A DNA stretch of 64,000 bases from Deltaproteobacteria bacterium. GTDB lineage: Bacteria; UBA10199; JACPAL01. Where the stretch lies: assembly GCA_016180845.1 (NCBI GenBank), contig JACPAK010000003.1, positions 62,001 through 126,000 on the forward strand. Reading direction: 5' to 3'. The position numbers were made by a program, and so were the translations under genes. Positions 33,966-41,685 of the stretch are shown here, in pieces. How positions within the stretch are numbered: the first letter of the stretch is position 1; each line of letters begins with the position of its first letter. A model generated the notes under the pieces. It was not told the origin of the DNA and searched no databases. It was given only the letters and a program-made list of their open reading frames with translations.

Positions 33966-35152
33966 TTCTCCACCAATGCCCTTAGGATCGGGAGCCGATT
34001 CAGCCCGTGAAGCGTCAACAAGCATCCCAATCCAACAAGCCCCAAACCAACACCCGCGACGAGGATGATATTGATCCCACTCAAGACCACAGGAACTCGG
34101 CTCACAAAATAAACCTCGGGCTCGAGTAAAATCATCTCTGACCGCTTCAGGAAAAACAGAAGACCAGATCCCAACGCAAAACCGATAAAAAGACCCGCGC
34201 AACCTATCAAAAGACCATTGAAAAGGAAGATTTTTCTTATCCGGGACCAGGGGAGCCCGACAGCTCGGAGCACCGCAATCTGCGGCCTTTTTTCCAGAAT
34301 CATCATGATCAGAGAGGAGAGGAGATTGAAGGAGGCGACCGCTGTCAAGACAACCATCAGGATAAAGAAAACGACCTTTTCTGTTTCGAGGGCGCGGAAA
34401 AGATTTTCATTAATCTCCCTCCAGGTCATGACAAAAAAAGGAAATTCAGGATCCCCTTTCAAAAAGTCGGCCCAATAAAAGGCACGATCTGGATCCTGAA
34501 GCCAAAACTCGATTCCGGTCACCCCTGTACCGAGCTGAAAGAGTTTCTGGGCCTCCTCCAAAGGAATAAAGGCAAACGACGAATCGTAATCATACATCCC
34601 CGACTCAAAAGTCCCCTGAACCTGAAAGCGGTGGATCAGTTCCTTTCGGGAAGAACGTGGAAAAAGAAAACGGACTTCTCGAATCCCCTCCCCCAGTTGT
34701 TCGGCCAATTTTTTCCCCAAAAAGATTCCGCTCAACTTGCCATCCAACGAAGCCTGACGAACGATCTCGAGATGTGAAAAGAGATTAATTTTCTCAAAAT
34801 CAACCCCCTTCAGGACAACGCCACGCAACTCCTGGCCAGCGATCATCATCCCCTCCCGATAAATAAAGGGATGCCAGCCAACGATCTCCTTCTTCATCTC
34901 CTCGGGGATCACTTTGATCACCGCATGAATGTCTTCAATCTCGCCACCTGACGTGAGGACAAGATGTGAATTAAATTTTAAAATTGATTCCTTATAGACT
35001 TTTTGAAAACCACTGATGACCGACAAGGAAACCAGCAGCGAGGCAACCCCCAAGCCAACAGCCAGTATCGCCACCAACGTCGCTACCGATAGAAACCGGT
35101 TTTCACGTTTGGGAAACAAAAACCGAACGGCGAGCCAAACAACACTATTCAT
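33962..35152 (-). CDS. lolC: LolC/LolE family permease (second copy)
   Basis: This 396-residue inner-membrane protein has the LolC/E layout: a first helix near residue 20 ('SVATLVAILAVGLGVASLLV'), a large periplasmic domain (~50-250) and three helices at the C-terminus ('VVFFILMVVLTAVASFNLLS', 'LLIGCAGLFIGFALGSGLLF', 'INIILVAGVGLGLVGLGCLL'). It contains the MacB/FtsX-type 'SSLIMMILEKRPQIAVLRAV'. With the neighbouring homologue it should form the LolC-LolE heterodimer. It overlaps the upstream gene by 8 bases and lolD by 4. Which is C and which is E cannot be settled here. Confidence 0.88.
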   Translation of the reverse strand: MNSVVWLAVRFLFPKRENRFLSVATLVAILAVGLGVASLLVSLSVISGFQKVYKESILKFNSHLVLTSGGEIEDIHAVIKVIPEEMKKEIVGWHPFIYREGMMIAGQELRGVVLKGVDFEKINLFSHLEIVRQASLDGKLSGIFLGKKLAEQLGEGIREVRFLFPRSSRKELIHRFQVQGTFESGMYDYDSSFAFIPLEEAQKLFQLGTGVTGIEFWLQDPDRAFYWADFLKGDPEFPFFVMTWREINENLFRALETEKVVFFILMVVLTAVASFNLLSSLIMMILEKRPQIAVLRAVGLPWSRIRKIFLFNGLLIGCAGLFIGFALGSGLLFFLKRSEMILLEPEVYFVSRVPVVLSGINIILVAGVGLGLVGLGCLLTLHGLNRLPILRALVEK

Positions 35153-36350
35153 AGCGGATCACCTCGATGGGAGACCCTTTGACCGCCTGCGATGCAGGAT
35201 ACAACGCAGCTACAATCGACAGAAAAGGGGCCAATGCCATGACAAAAAGGATCGAGCCCCAGTCAAGAATCACCGGGAGATAATCGACATAATAGGTGGT
35301 GGGGAGACGAAAAGGGTATCGAATCAATAAAATGACCGCCGTGATCCCGAAAAAACCTCCAATCAAATCTCCCAAAAGACCGAGGCTTGCCGCCTTCAGC
35401 AGAAAAATCCTTCGCACACGATTCGCTGATAGCCCCAAGGTCCTCAAAACCGCCATGTCCTGGATTTTTTCCATCACGGTGAGTGAGATCAAACCAAAAA
35501 CAGTGCAGGAGGCGATAAAAAGAAGAATCACCAGAAGGAACAACATCCCGTACCGTTCGAGCTTCAGTGCTGCGAAAAGTTTTGGGTTCTGATCCCTCCA
35601 GGTGGTCAAGGAGGTGTCTTGAATTTCCTCTATTCGGGATGTCTTGAGCCTGTCCCGAATGGAATCAACAAAATCGATCGAGACAGGCCAGATTTCAAGA
35701 CCGGTCCGAGCATGATCTCCCAAAAGATTCAGCGCATCTTCATAGGTCATCAAGACATACTTGTTGTCATATTCATAAAAGCCGGACCAAAACCGTCCCA
35801 TGACGGTAAATGTCCGGGAAGTCGGCAAAAGCTCCCCTGTGGGACCGACCTCTCCCAAGGGAAAAACCAGTCGCACCGACTCATCGAGGTCAGGATCGAT
35901 CCCCCACGAGAGCGCCAGTTCACGACCGACCAGAATTTCTTTAGGGTTGAGTGGCTCAGTGGTTTCAAGATGTCCGCGCCGACCGACAGAGGGAAGCCCT
36001 CTGATCCCCTTGACTTTGACCCCCGCAGCCCCCCCCATCTCTGTCTGAAGCACCGCCTCCCCTTCAACAAACAATTTAACATCCTGAATCCGGCGATCGA
36101 GACCACGGATCTCCTCTTCAAGCCTCTTCCAATCGAGATCAATCTTTCCTGTCAGAATGAGGGGCGCCTTAAAACCAACGATCCGCTCCTGAAAGTCCTT
36201 CTCGAACCCCTGCATCACAGCGATCACAAAAATAAGGGCAAAGACACTGATCGCCATGCCGGCAAGACTGATCCAGGTGAGGATCGAGACGAAAAGCGGT
36301 TTATGATGAGTGGAGAGGTAACGGCGGGCGAGGAATGTTTCTAGAGACAT
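35145..36350 (-). CDS. lolE: LolC/LolE family permease (first copy)
   Basis: This 401-residue homologue of the next gene has the same topology. The first helix lies at ~22-45 ('ISLAGMAISVFALIFVIAVM'), the periplasmic domain contains 'VKVKGIRGLPSVGRRGHLET', and the C-terminal helices include 'FLLVILLFIASCTVFGLISL'. The FtsX-like segment 'MEKIQDMAVLRTLGLSANRV' is conserved. The gene starts 9 bases after the lysS stop with no visible ribosome site, so it may depend on coupling to lysS translation. Confidence 0.88.
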   Translation of the reverse strand: MSLETFLARRYLSTHHKPLFVSILTWISLAGMAISVFALIFVIAVMQGFEKDFQERIVGFKAPLILTGKIDLDWKRLEEEIRGLDRRIQDVKLFVEGEAVLQTEMGGAAGVKVKGIRGLPSVGRRGHLETTEPLNPKEILVGRELALSWGIDPDLDESVRLVFPLGEVGPTGELLPTSRTFTVMGRFWSGFYEYDNKYVLMTYEDALNLLGDHARTGLEIWPVSIDFVDSIRDRLKTSRIEEIQDTSLTTWRDQNPKLFAALKLERYGMLFLLVILLFIASCTVFGLISLTVMEKIQDMAVLRTLGLSANRVRRIFLLKAASLGLLGDLIGGFFGITAVILLIRYPFRLPTTYYVDYLPVILDWGSILFVMALAPFLSIVAALYPASQAVKGSPIEVIRYE

Positions 36351-36359
36351 AGGATGTCA

Positions 36360-37721
36360 TTAGTCAGGCTTTTTACCAATGGGTCGCAACAGCGGAAAAA
36401 GGATCACATCGCGAATCGAGGGCTGGTCGGTCAGAAGCATCACGAGACGGTCGATGCCGATCCCCTCCCCGGCGGCCGGTGGCATTCCATGTTCGAGCGC
36501 GACGATATAATCCTCATCATACGGCATCGCCTCTTCATCCCCTCGCCGCTTCGCCTCCACCTGATTCCGGAAGCGCTCTGCCTGGTCGATCGGATCGTTG
36601 AGCTCGGAGAAGGCGTTCGCCACCTCCATCCCGGCGATGTAGAGTTCAAACCGATCAACCGTCTCCGGATTTTTGTCGTTTTTCCGCGCCAACGGAGACT
36701 CGGCAAGTGGAAAGTCGGTCACAAAGGTCGGCTGGATTAAATTTTGCTCCCCCTTCTTCATCATCTCGGCATGGGTCATCCGCACAAATGGCCTTTGAAA
36801 CGAAAGTTCCTTCCCCTGATAAGGACAAGAGGGTTTCCCAAAAAGGGCCGTGGAGAGGCAGACAAAAAGCTCTTCGGTGAGCTGGATCAAGTCTTCATAA
36901 GTGGCATACGCCTGATAAAACTCGAGCATCGTGAATTCCGGGTTATGTTGCGTCGAGATCCCCTCATTTCGAAAATTACGATTGATCTCGAAGACCCGTT
37001 CAAAACCACCGACCACGAGCCTTTTCAGAAAAAGCTCCGGTGCGATCCGCATATAAAGATCGAGATCGAGGGTGTTGTGGTGCGTGACAAACGGCCGCGC
37101 CGCTGCGCCCCCATGCAACGTCTGCATCATCGGCGTCTCCACCTCCACAAACTCGCGCGAGGTCAGGAATTCGCGGATCATCTGGATGATCCGACTCCGC
37201 TTCAGAAAAACCTCTTTGACCGCTTCGTTCGCGATCAGGTCGAGGTACCGTTGGCGGTAACGAACCTCGACATCCTGTAACCCATGCCACTTTTCCGGGA
37301 GCGGTCGCAACGCCTTTGAAGCGAGCCGCAACTCTTCCACACGAAGGGTCAGTTCATTCGTCTTGGTCCGGAAAAGTTTCCCACGGACAAAAACAAAGTC
37401 CCCGAGGTCGAGCATCTGATAGAGCCCGAACATCTCCGGCGTCAGCCCCTTCTGATCGACAAAAATCTGGATCTGGCCGGTCCGATCCCTGAGGTTCAGA
37501 AAGGCCGACTTTCCAAAGGCGCGGATCGCCATGACTCGCCCCGCAATCGCAAACTTTTCCTCCAATTTTTCCAACTCTTCTCCACTCAAGCGGGAATGAC
37601 GGACCACCACATCACACGCCGTATGCGTCACCTTGAATTGGTTGGGATACGGGGAGACCCCCTTCTCCTTCAGGGATCGAAGGCGATTCAGGCGGTTCTG
37701 GTATTCCTCTTCAAGTGACAT
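36360..37721 (-). CDS. lysS: Lysyl-tRNA synthetase (class II) LysS
   Basis: This 453-residue enzyme charges tRNA-Lys. The N-terminal OB-fold anticodon-binding domain (~50-145, 'GRVMAIRAFGKSAFLNLRDR') is followed by class II motifs: motif 2 'FRNEGISTQHNPEFTMLEFY' and motif 3 'GIGIDRLVMLLTDQPSIRDV'. It is about 40-50 residues shorter than E. coli LysS, mostly from a trimmed N-terminus. It lies between prfB and the lolC/E genes on the same strand. Confidence 0.96.
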   Translation of the reverse strand: MSLEEEYQNRLNRLRSLKEKGVSPYPNQFKVTHTACDVVVRHSRLSGEELEKLEEKFAIAGRVMAIRAFGKSAFLNLRDRTGQIQIFVDQKGLTPEMFGLYQMLDLGDFVFVRGKLFRTKTNELTLRVEELRLASKALRPLPEKWHGLQDVEVRYRQRYLDLIANEAVKEVFLKRSRIIQMIREFLTSREFVEVETPMMQTLHGGAAARPFVTHHNTLDLDLYMRIAPELFLKRLVVGGFERVFEINRNFRNEGISTQHNPEFTMLEFYQAYATYEDLIQLTEELFVCLSTALFGKPSCPYQGKELSFQRPFVRMTHAEMMKKGEQNLIQPTFVTDFPLAESPLARKNDKNPETVDRFELYIAGMEVANAFSELNDPIDQAERFRNQVEAKRRGDEEAMPYDEDYIVALEHGMPPAAGEGIGIDRLVMLLTDQPSIRDVILFPLLRPIGKKPD

Positions 37722-37780
37722 TTGGTGCCGAAAAATCCTGTTTTTCCAGGGTTAAGTCAAGAAAAGAACTAGAGAACAAT

Positions 37781-38873
37781 TTAGCCCTGAAGAAGATAAC
37801 TCTTAATAAACGGATCGATCTCGCCGTCCAAAACCGAATCGGCATTCCCGATCTCATAGTCCGTCCGATGATCTTTCACGAGACGGTACGGGTGCAGGAC
37901 ATACGAGCGGATCTGGGAACCGAAGTTGATCGCCGCCTTCCCCGCCTCGATCTTGTCCCGTTCCTTCTGTTTCTTTTCCATCTCCAGTTCATAAAGCTTC
38001 GCCTTCAAGACCTTCATCGCAGTCGCGCGGTTTCGATGCTGAGAACGTTCATTCTGACAGGCAACAACAATTCCTGTAGGAAGATGAGTGAGTCGAACCG
38101 CGGAGTCGGTCTTGTTGACCTTCTGCCCCCCTGCCCCACTCGAACGAAAGGTATCGACCCGGAGATCGGCATCCTTCACCTCAATATCGATCTCCGCCTC
38201 CACATCGGGCAGGACAAACACAGAGGCGAACGACGTATGCCGTCTCTTGTTCGCATCGAACGGGGAGATCCGAACCAATCGATGCACGCCGATCTCCGCC
38301 TTCAGATAGCCATAGACATACGCCCCCTCGACCGTCATCGTCACAGAACGAAACCCAGCCTGGTCACCGGGAGTGAAGTCGAGCACTTCATTTTTGTACC
38401 CATGTTTGTCGGCCCACATCCGATACATCCGCAGAAGCATCTCGGCCCAATCACACGATTCCGTACCGCCAGCGCCGGCGTTGATCGAAAGGATCGCGTT
38501 CTTCGGATCATGCTCGCCGGAGAGCATCTGGCGGAATTCGATATCGGCAAGATCTTTTTCTAATTTTGCGAGCTTTGTCTGAGCCTCTGTCGATAATTCC
38601 GGATCATCGGATTCCATCAGGAGATCGATCGTCGCCTGCAGATCGGAGACTTGGGACTCGATCACCCGCCAATTCTGAATCTCTTCTTTGAGACGGGTCG
38701 CCTCTTGGGAGATCTGTCCAGCGAGACGGGCATCGTTCCAAAAGTTTGGATCGTGGGTTTTTTCTTCTAATTCCTGGAGACGCTTTTCTCTGGTAGGGAG
38801 GTCAAAGCCGCCTCCGGAGTGGCTCGAGTTTTAGCTGGATCTGCGACAGCGCTTCTTTGAGTTCACGGCCCAT
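37781..38873 (-). CDS. prfB: Peptide chain release factor 2 (programmed +1 frameshift)
   Basis: RF2 ends translation at UGA and UAA. The gene is in two frames: an ATG at 38873 opens a 23-codon frame ending at an in-frame TGA (38804-38802), and the main frame continues from the +1 position at 38803, giving 363 residues, close to E. coli RF2 (365). 'VHRLVRISPFDANKRRHTSF' contains the SPF recognition motif, and 'GAGGQKVNKTDSAVRL' contains the catalytic GGQ. The second half alone (starting at 38665) would lack domain 1. The shift site is listed separately. Confidence 0.96.
38801..38816 (-). promoter_or_regulatory. prfB programmed frameshift site
   Basis: On the minus strand the codons read CGG AGG CGG CTT TGA C. 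The slippery CTT followed by the weak stop TGA-C is the classical RF2 autoregulation site. The purine-rich GGAGG just upstream is placed to pair with 16S rRNA and push the ribosome +1. Low RF2 gives pausing at TGA and more shifting. Confidence 0.93.
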
Positions 38874-38892
38874 GGGATTCTCCCTATCAAAG

Positions 38893-39714
38893 TTAAACGC
38901 TCGTTGACAAACTATTTATAACTCCCGTCATAAGAAGCGTTCCCAGCCCCATCGCCATCACCGTCACCACCCCCGGCAGGCTCTTCGATTTGAGGGCTGT
39001 CTCCGTCCACCCAACCGGGTTTCCAAATCGTGCCTTCGTAGCGAATGTGAGGCCGCTGATCGTCCTCTGCAGGAGCCGCATTGCACGAACCCGCCCTCGT
39101 GAAGGGAGGCGACCGATATTCGGAAGCGTTACAGTCGCCTCAGTCACTGTCGGCCCCCCCATCCCAAGAAATCGATCCAAAACATCACCAGAAAGATGGA
39201 GAAGGTTCTCTTCCATTCTGTAATTTAAATGTCCGATCCGGCGTCCCCGAGCGACAAGATAGGCATGCTTTGGAGTGGAGAGATCGACATAAATTCTGAG
39301 CGGTGGTTTTCGAAACCGCGTCCTTGTGATCATGACCTCCTGGAGATCAAGTCTTCCCTCCGTAGCCCCGTAGGTCAGGCGAACATCGAAGTTTCGCCGA
39401 TCACCGGCAACCGTCTCGAGAAAACCCCTCTTATGAACCCAAATCTCCTCCCCTACCGCTCGCGGCACAAAAACCCCTGCCAAAAATCGAGAACGACCGA
39501 CCTCTCGACCGCCAAGCAGATATAAATCCTCCCCCGTCTCGGCAATGGTGAAAGTGGTGGCGTTATACGGTCTCTCTGAAAAAGGATGTTCGGAGACGAT
39601 TCGTCCTCGATGTGACTCGCCAGGATCGTATTTTAATGGAACACCCGCAAATCGGGAAAAAATGGTGATCAGTCGGCTCGCTGCAGAAGGGACCGTCTCG
39701 CTTCGGTTTGACAC
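38893..39714 (-). CDS. Unknown protein with C-terminal membrane segment
   Basis: This is a 273-residue protein of no recognised family. The body is beta-rich and Arg-rich ('LRIYVDLSTPKHAYLVARGR', 'VTEATVTLPNIGRLPSRGRV'). A single hydrophobic segment ('GVVTVMAMGLGTLLMTGVI') is at the very end, as in the four unknown genes at 28711-30933, but no convincing sequence similarity to them is seen. It lies between prfB and lnt on the same strand. Function unknown. Confidence 0.55.
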   Translation of the reverse strand: MSNRSETVPSAASRLITIFSRFAGVPLKYDPGESHRGRIVSEHPFSERPYNATTFTIAETGEDLYLLGGREVGRSRFLAGVFVPRAVGEEIWVHKRGFLETVAGDRRNFDVRLTYGATEGRLDLQEVMITRTRFRKPPLRIYVDLSTPKHAYLVARGRRIGHLNYRMEENLLHLSGDVLDRFLGMGGPTVTEATVTLPNIGRLPSRGRVRAMRLLQRTISGLTFATKARFGNPVGWTETALKSKSLPGVVTVMAMGLGTLLMTGVINSLSTSV

Positions 39715-39736
39715 TGAATTTCCCCCGCGAACAAAC

Positions 39737-41278
39737 TTACCTCATCCGCAATTTTGTCAAGACAAAAAAGACCGTCGCCAGCAGGCAAATGTACACAAAC
39801 CAATCCCCATAGCGGCCATAAACCGTCGCTGGCCCACCAAGACGAATCGGTGCCGAAAGAACCGTCTGTTCGAAGAGCGGGGCACGAGCGACCTCCTTCC
39901 CAAGCGGATCGAAGATCGCGGTCACACCGGTGTTCGTGGCACGCGCAAGATACCGACGATTTTCAATCGCACGCAAGCGCGAGAACTCGACATGTTGAAG
40001 GACCGCGGACGATTTTTCGTACCAGGCATCGTTGGTCAGATTGACCAAAAGATCGGCCCCCTCCCGAACAAAGCGTCTTGAAATTTCCGGAAAGAGATCT
40101 TCATAACAGATCGTTGTCCCGATCTTCATCCCTGAGACCTCGAGGAGATTAAACCCATCCCCTGGGGTAAAGTCGGCAAGCCCCGGAACCAGCTTCTGGA
40201 TAAAAAAGAAAAACCCTGAGAGCGGGACATACTCCCCCATCGGGACAAGGTGATTTTTGTGATACATCGCCTCCAGATACCCCCCCGGTCGGATCACCAT
40301 CGCACTATTATAGAGGTGAAATTCCCATCCCGGAGGAGGAGGCCATTCATCAGGAACAACCCCCGAATAACTGACTATCCCCATCAGCAAGGGGGTTTTC
40401 AAAACATCGATCAGATTAAACCGTGAAACATCGTGCGACATCACGGCCGGGTAAGAGGCCTCCGGCCAGATGATAAGATCTGGCTGATATTCCTTCTCAG
40501 CCTTTTGAGAAAGTTCGAGATGGCCCTGAATCAACTCCTCAATATTATCGGGCAACCATTTCTGGCTCTGGGGGACATTCCCCTGGACAAGAGACAATTT
40601 CTTCTCGGGGAGTGATGTCATCCCATGGCGAATCTGATTTGAGCGAAATTTTCCATAAAGGAGAGTCCCGCAAATCAATAAAGTAAAAAAAATCGCGAGG
40701 AGATAAGGGGGTTTTTCTTTTTTCTTCAGAAAAACAAAAACCTCTCCGATAAGGATATTCGATATCAAAATCAGAAAAGTCACCCCATAAGGTCCGGCCA
40801 GATCGGCAATCTGAAGGAGACTTAACCTTTCTCCCTGGCTATAAGCGAGGCTTGACCAGGAAAAACCGCCAAAAGGAAAATAATTCCTGAGCCAGTCTTG
40901 AAAAAGCCAAGAGAGGGAAAATGCCCAAGCAAGGGGCAATCCCTTCCCTTTCAGGAAAATCGCAAGGGCCATCGCCCCGCCAAGATAAAAAGATGAAATA
41001 CCCACCAGCAGAAAAAGGGCGAGCAGGCTAAAGAAGACCGAAATCCCGCCATGGATATGAAGCGCGATGAAGATCCAATAAAGTGAAATCCCATAGAGGG
41101 GAAAACCGCACAAAAACCCTTTCCACAAACCCGCTCCAGGTTTTTCTTCCGAAGCGAGAGTGACATAAAGCGGGGCCAAACCGATCCAGGCGAGTTCACC
41201 CAGATGAAGGGGAAAATTGCCAAACAGGGCTGGTAGTGAAAGGCTCAGTAAAATTCCGGAAAGAATCGCTGCCCGCAT
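39737..41278 (-). CDS. lnt: Apolipoprotein N-acyltransferase Lnt
   Basis: This 513-residue inner-membrane enzyme adds the third acyl chain to lipoproteins. There are six or more N-terminal helices, then the periplasmic nitrilase-like domain with catalytic Glu ('IIWPEASYPAVM'), Lys ('YHKNHLVPMGEYVPL') and Cys ('GTTICYEDLFPEISRR'). A last helix follows at the C-terminus. The ATG at 41278 shares a base with the ybeY stop (TGATG). Lnt is consistent with a full Lol-dependent diderm lipoprotein pathway. Confidence 0.95.
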   Translation of the reverse strand: MRAAILSGILLSLSLPALFGNFPLHLGELAWIGLAPLYVTLASEEKPGAGLWKGFLCGFPLYGISLYWIFIALHIHGGISVFFSLLALFLLVGISSFYLGGAMALAIFLKGKGLPLAWAFSLSWLFQDWLRNYFPFGGFSWSSLAYSQGERLSLLQIADLAGPYGVTFLILISNILIGEVFVFLKKKEKPPYLLAIFFTLLICGTLLYGKFRSNQIRHGMTSLPEKKLSLVQGNVPQSQKWLPDNIEELIQGHLELSQKAEKEYQPDLIIWPEASYPAVMSHDVSRFNLIDVLKTPLLMGIVSYSGVVPDEWPPPPGWEFHLYNSAMVIRPGGYLEAMYHKNHLVPMGEYVPLSGFFFFIQKLVPGLADFTPGDGFNLLEVSGMKIGTTICYEDLFPEISRRFVREGADLLVNLTNDAWYEKSSAVLQHVEFSRLRAIENRRYLARATNTGVTAIFDPLGKEVARAPLFEQTVLSAPIRLGGPATVYGRYGDWFVYICLLATVFFVLTKLRMR

Positions 41279-41685
41279 CAGGCCCCCTTGACCTTTTTCA
41301 GTAGTTTTTCCGTCTCCGCCCACATCTCTTTTTGATCCTTTTTCTTCTTATCCTTATAACCGATCAAATGGAGAAGACCATGAATCAGGAGAATCTTGAT
41401 TTCGTGAAAAAAAGGATGGCCAAGTTCTCTGGCCTGACGCTTTGCGGTGTCGAGTGAGATCAAAAGTTCTGCAAAGGGGGGATATGAAAAGGCGATCACA
41501 TCCGTCGGCCAATCATGCCCGAGATATTTCCGATTGTAGATCCGAATTTTCCGATCGCTCAAAAAAACAACGTTCAATTCCTCCCTATTCAGGCCTGAAA
41601 CGCGTGCCAGTTTTTGAAGGAGGCTTTGGACCCTCTGAGAGGGAATCTTCCTTGAGGGGTGATGGTTGAGTATATTTATCAACAT
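41278..41685 (-). CDS. ybeY: YbeY-family rRNA maturation factor, atypical metal site
   Basis: This 135-residue UPF0054 protein belongs to the family of endoribonucleases for 16S rRNA maturation and quality control. The family motif H-G-x-x-H-L-x-G-Y-D-H binds zinc with three His. Here it reads 'HGLLHLIGYKDKK', with the first two His present but the third replaced in a Lys-Asp stretch. 'LGHDWPTDVIAFSYPP' matches the family's usual T-D-V-L-S-F-P strand. The gene overlaps pgpH by 101 bases; the conserved N-terminal 'LINILNHH' argues the overlap is real. Order phoH-pgpH-ybeY is conserved in many bacteria. Confidence 0.9.
   Translation of the reverse strand: MLINILNHHPSRKIPSQRVQSLLQKLARVSGLNREELNVVFLSDRKIRIYNRKYLGHDWPTDVIAFSYPPFAELLISLDTAKRQARELGHPFFHEIKILLIHGLLHLIGYKDKKKKDQKEMWAETEKLLKKVKGA

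Noticed and set aside
33966-34202. An 80-residue N-terminal extension of LolD
   Set aside because: It lies inside the permease gene in another frame, has no family similarity, and the ATG at 33965 with the ATGA overlap gives a standard LolD.
38641-38873. prfB read as a truncated gene or assembly error
   Set aside because: The CTT TGA C context with an upstream GGAGG and the restored full-length RF2 show that it is the normal programmed frameshift.
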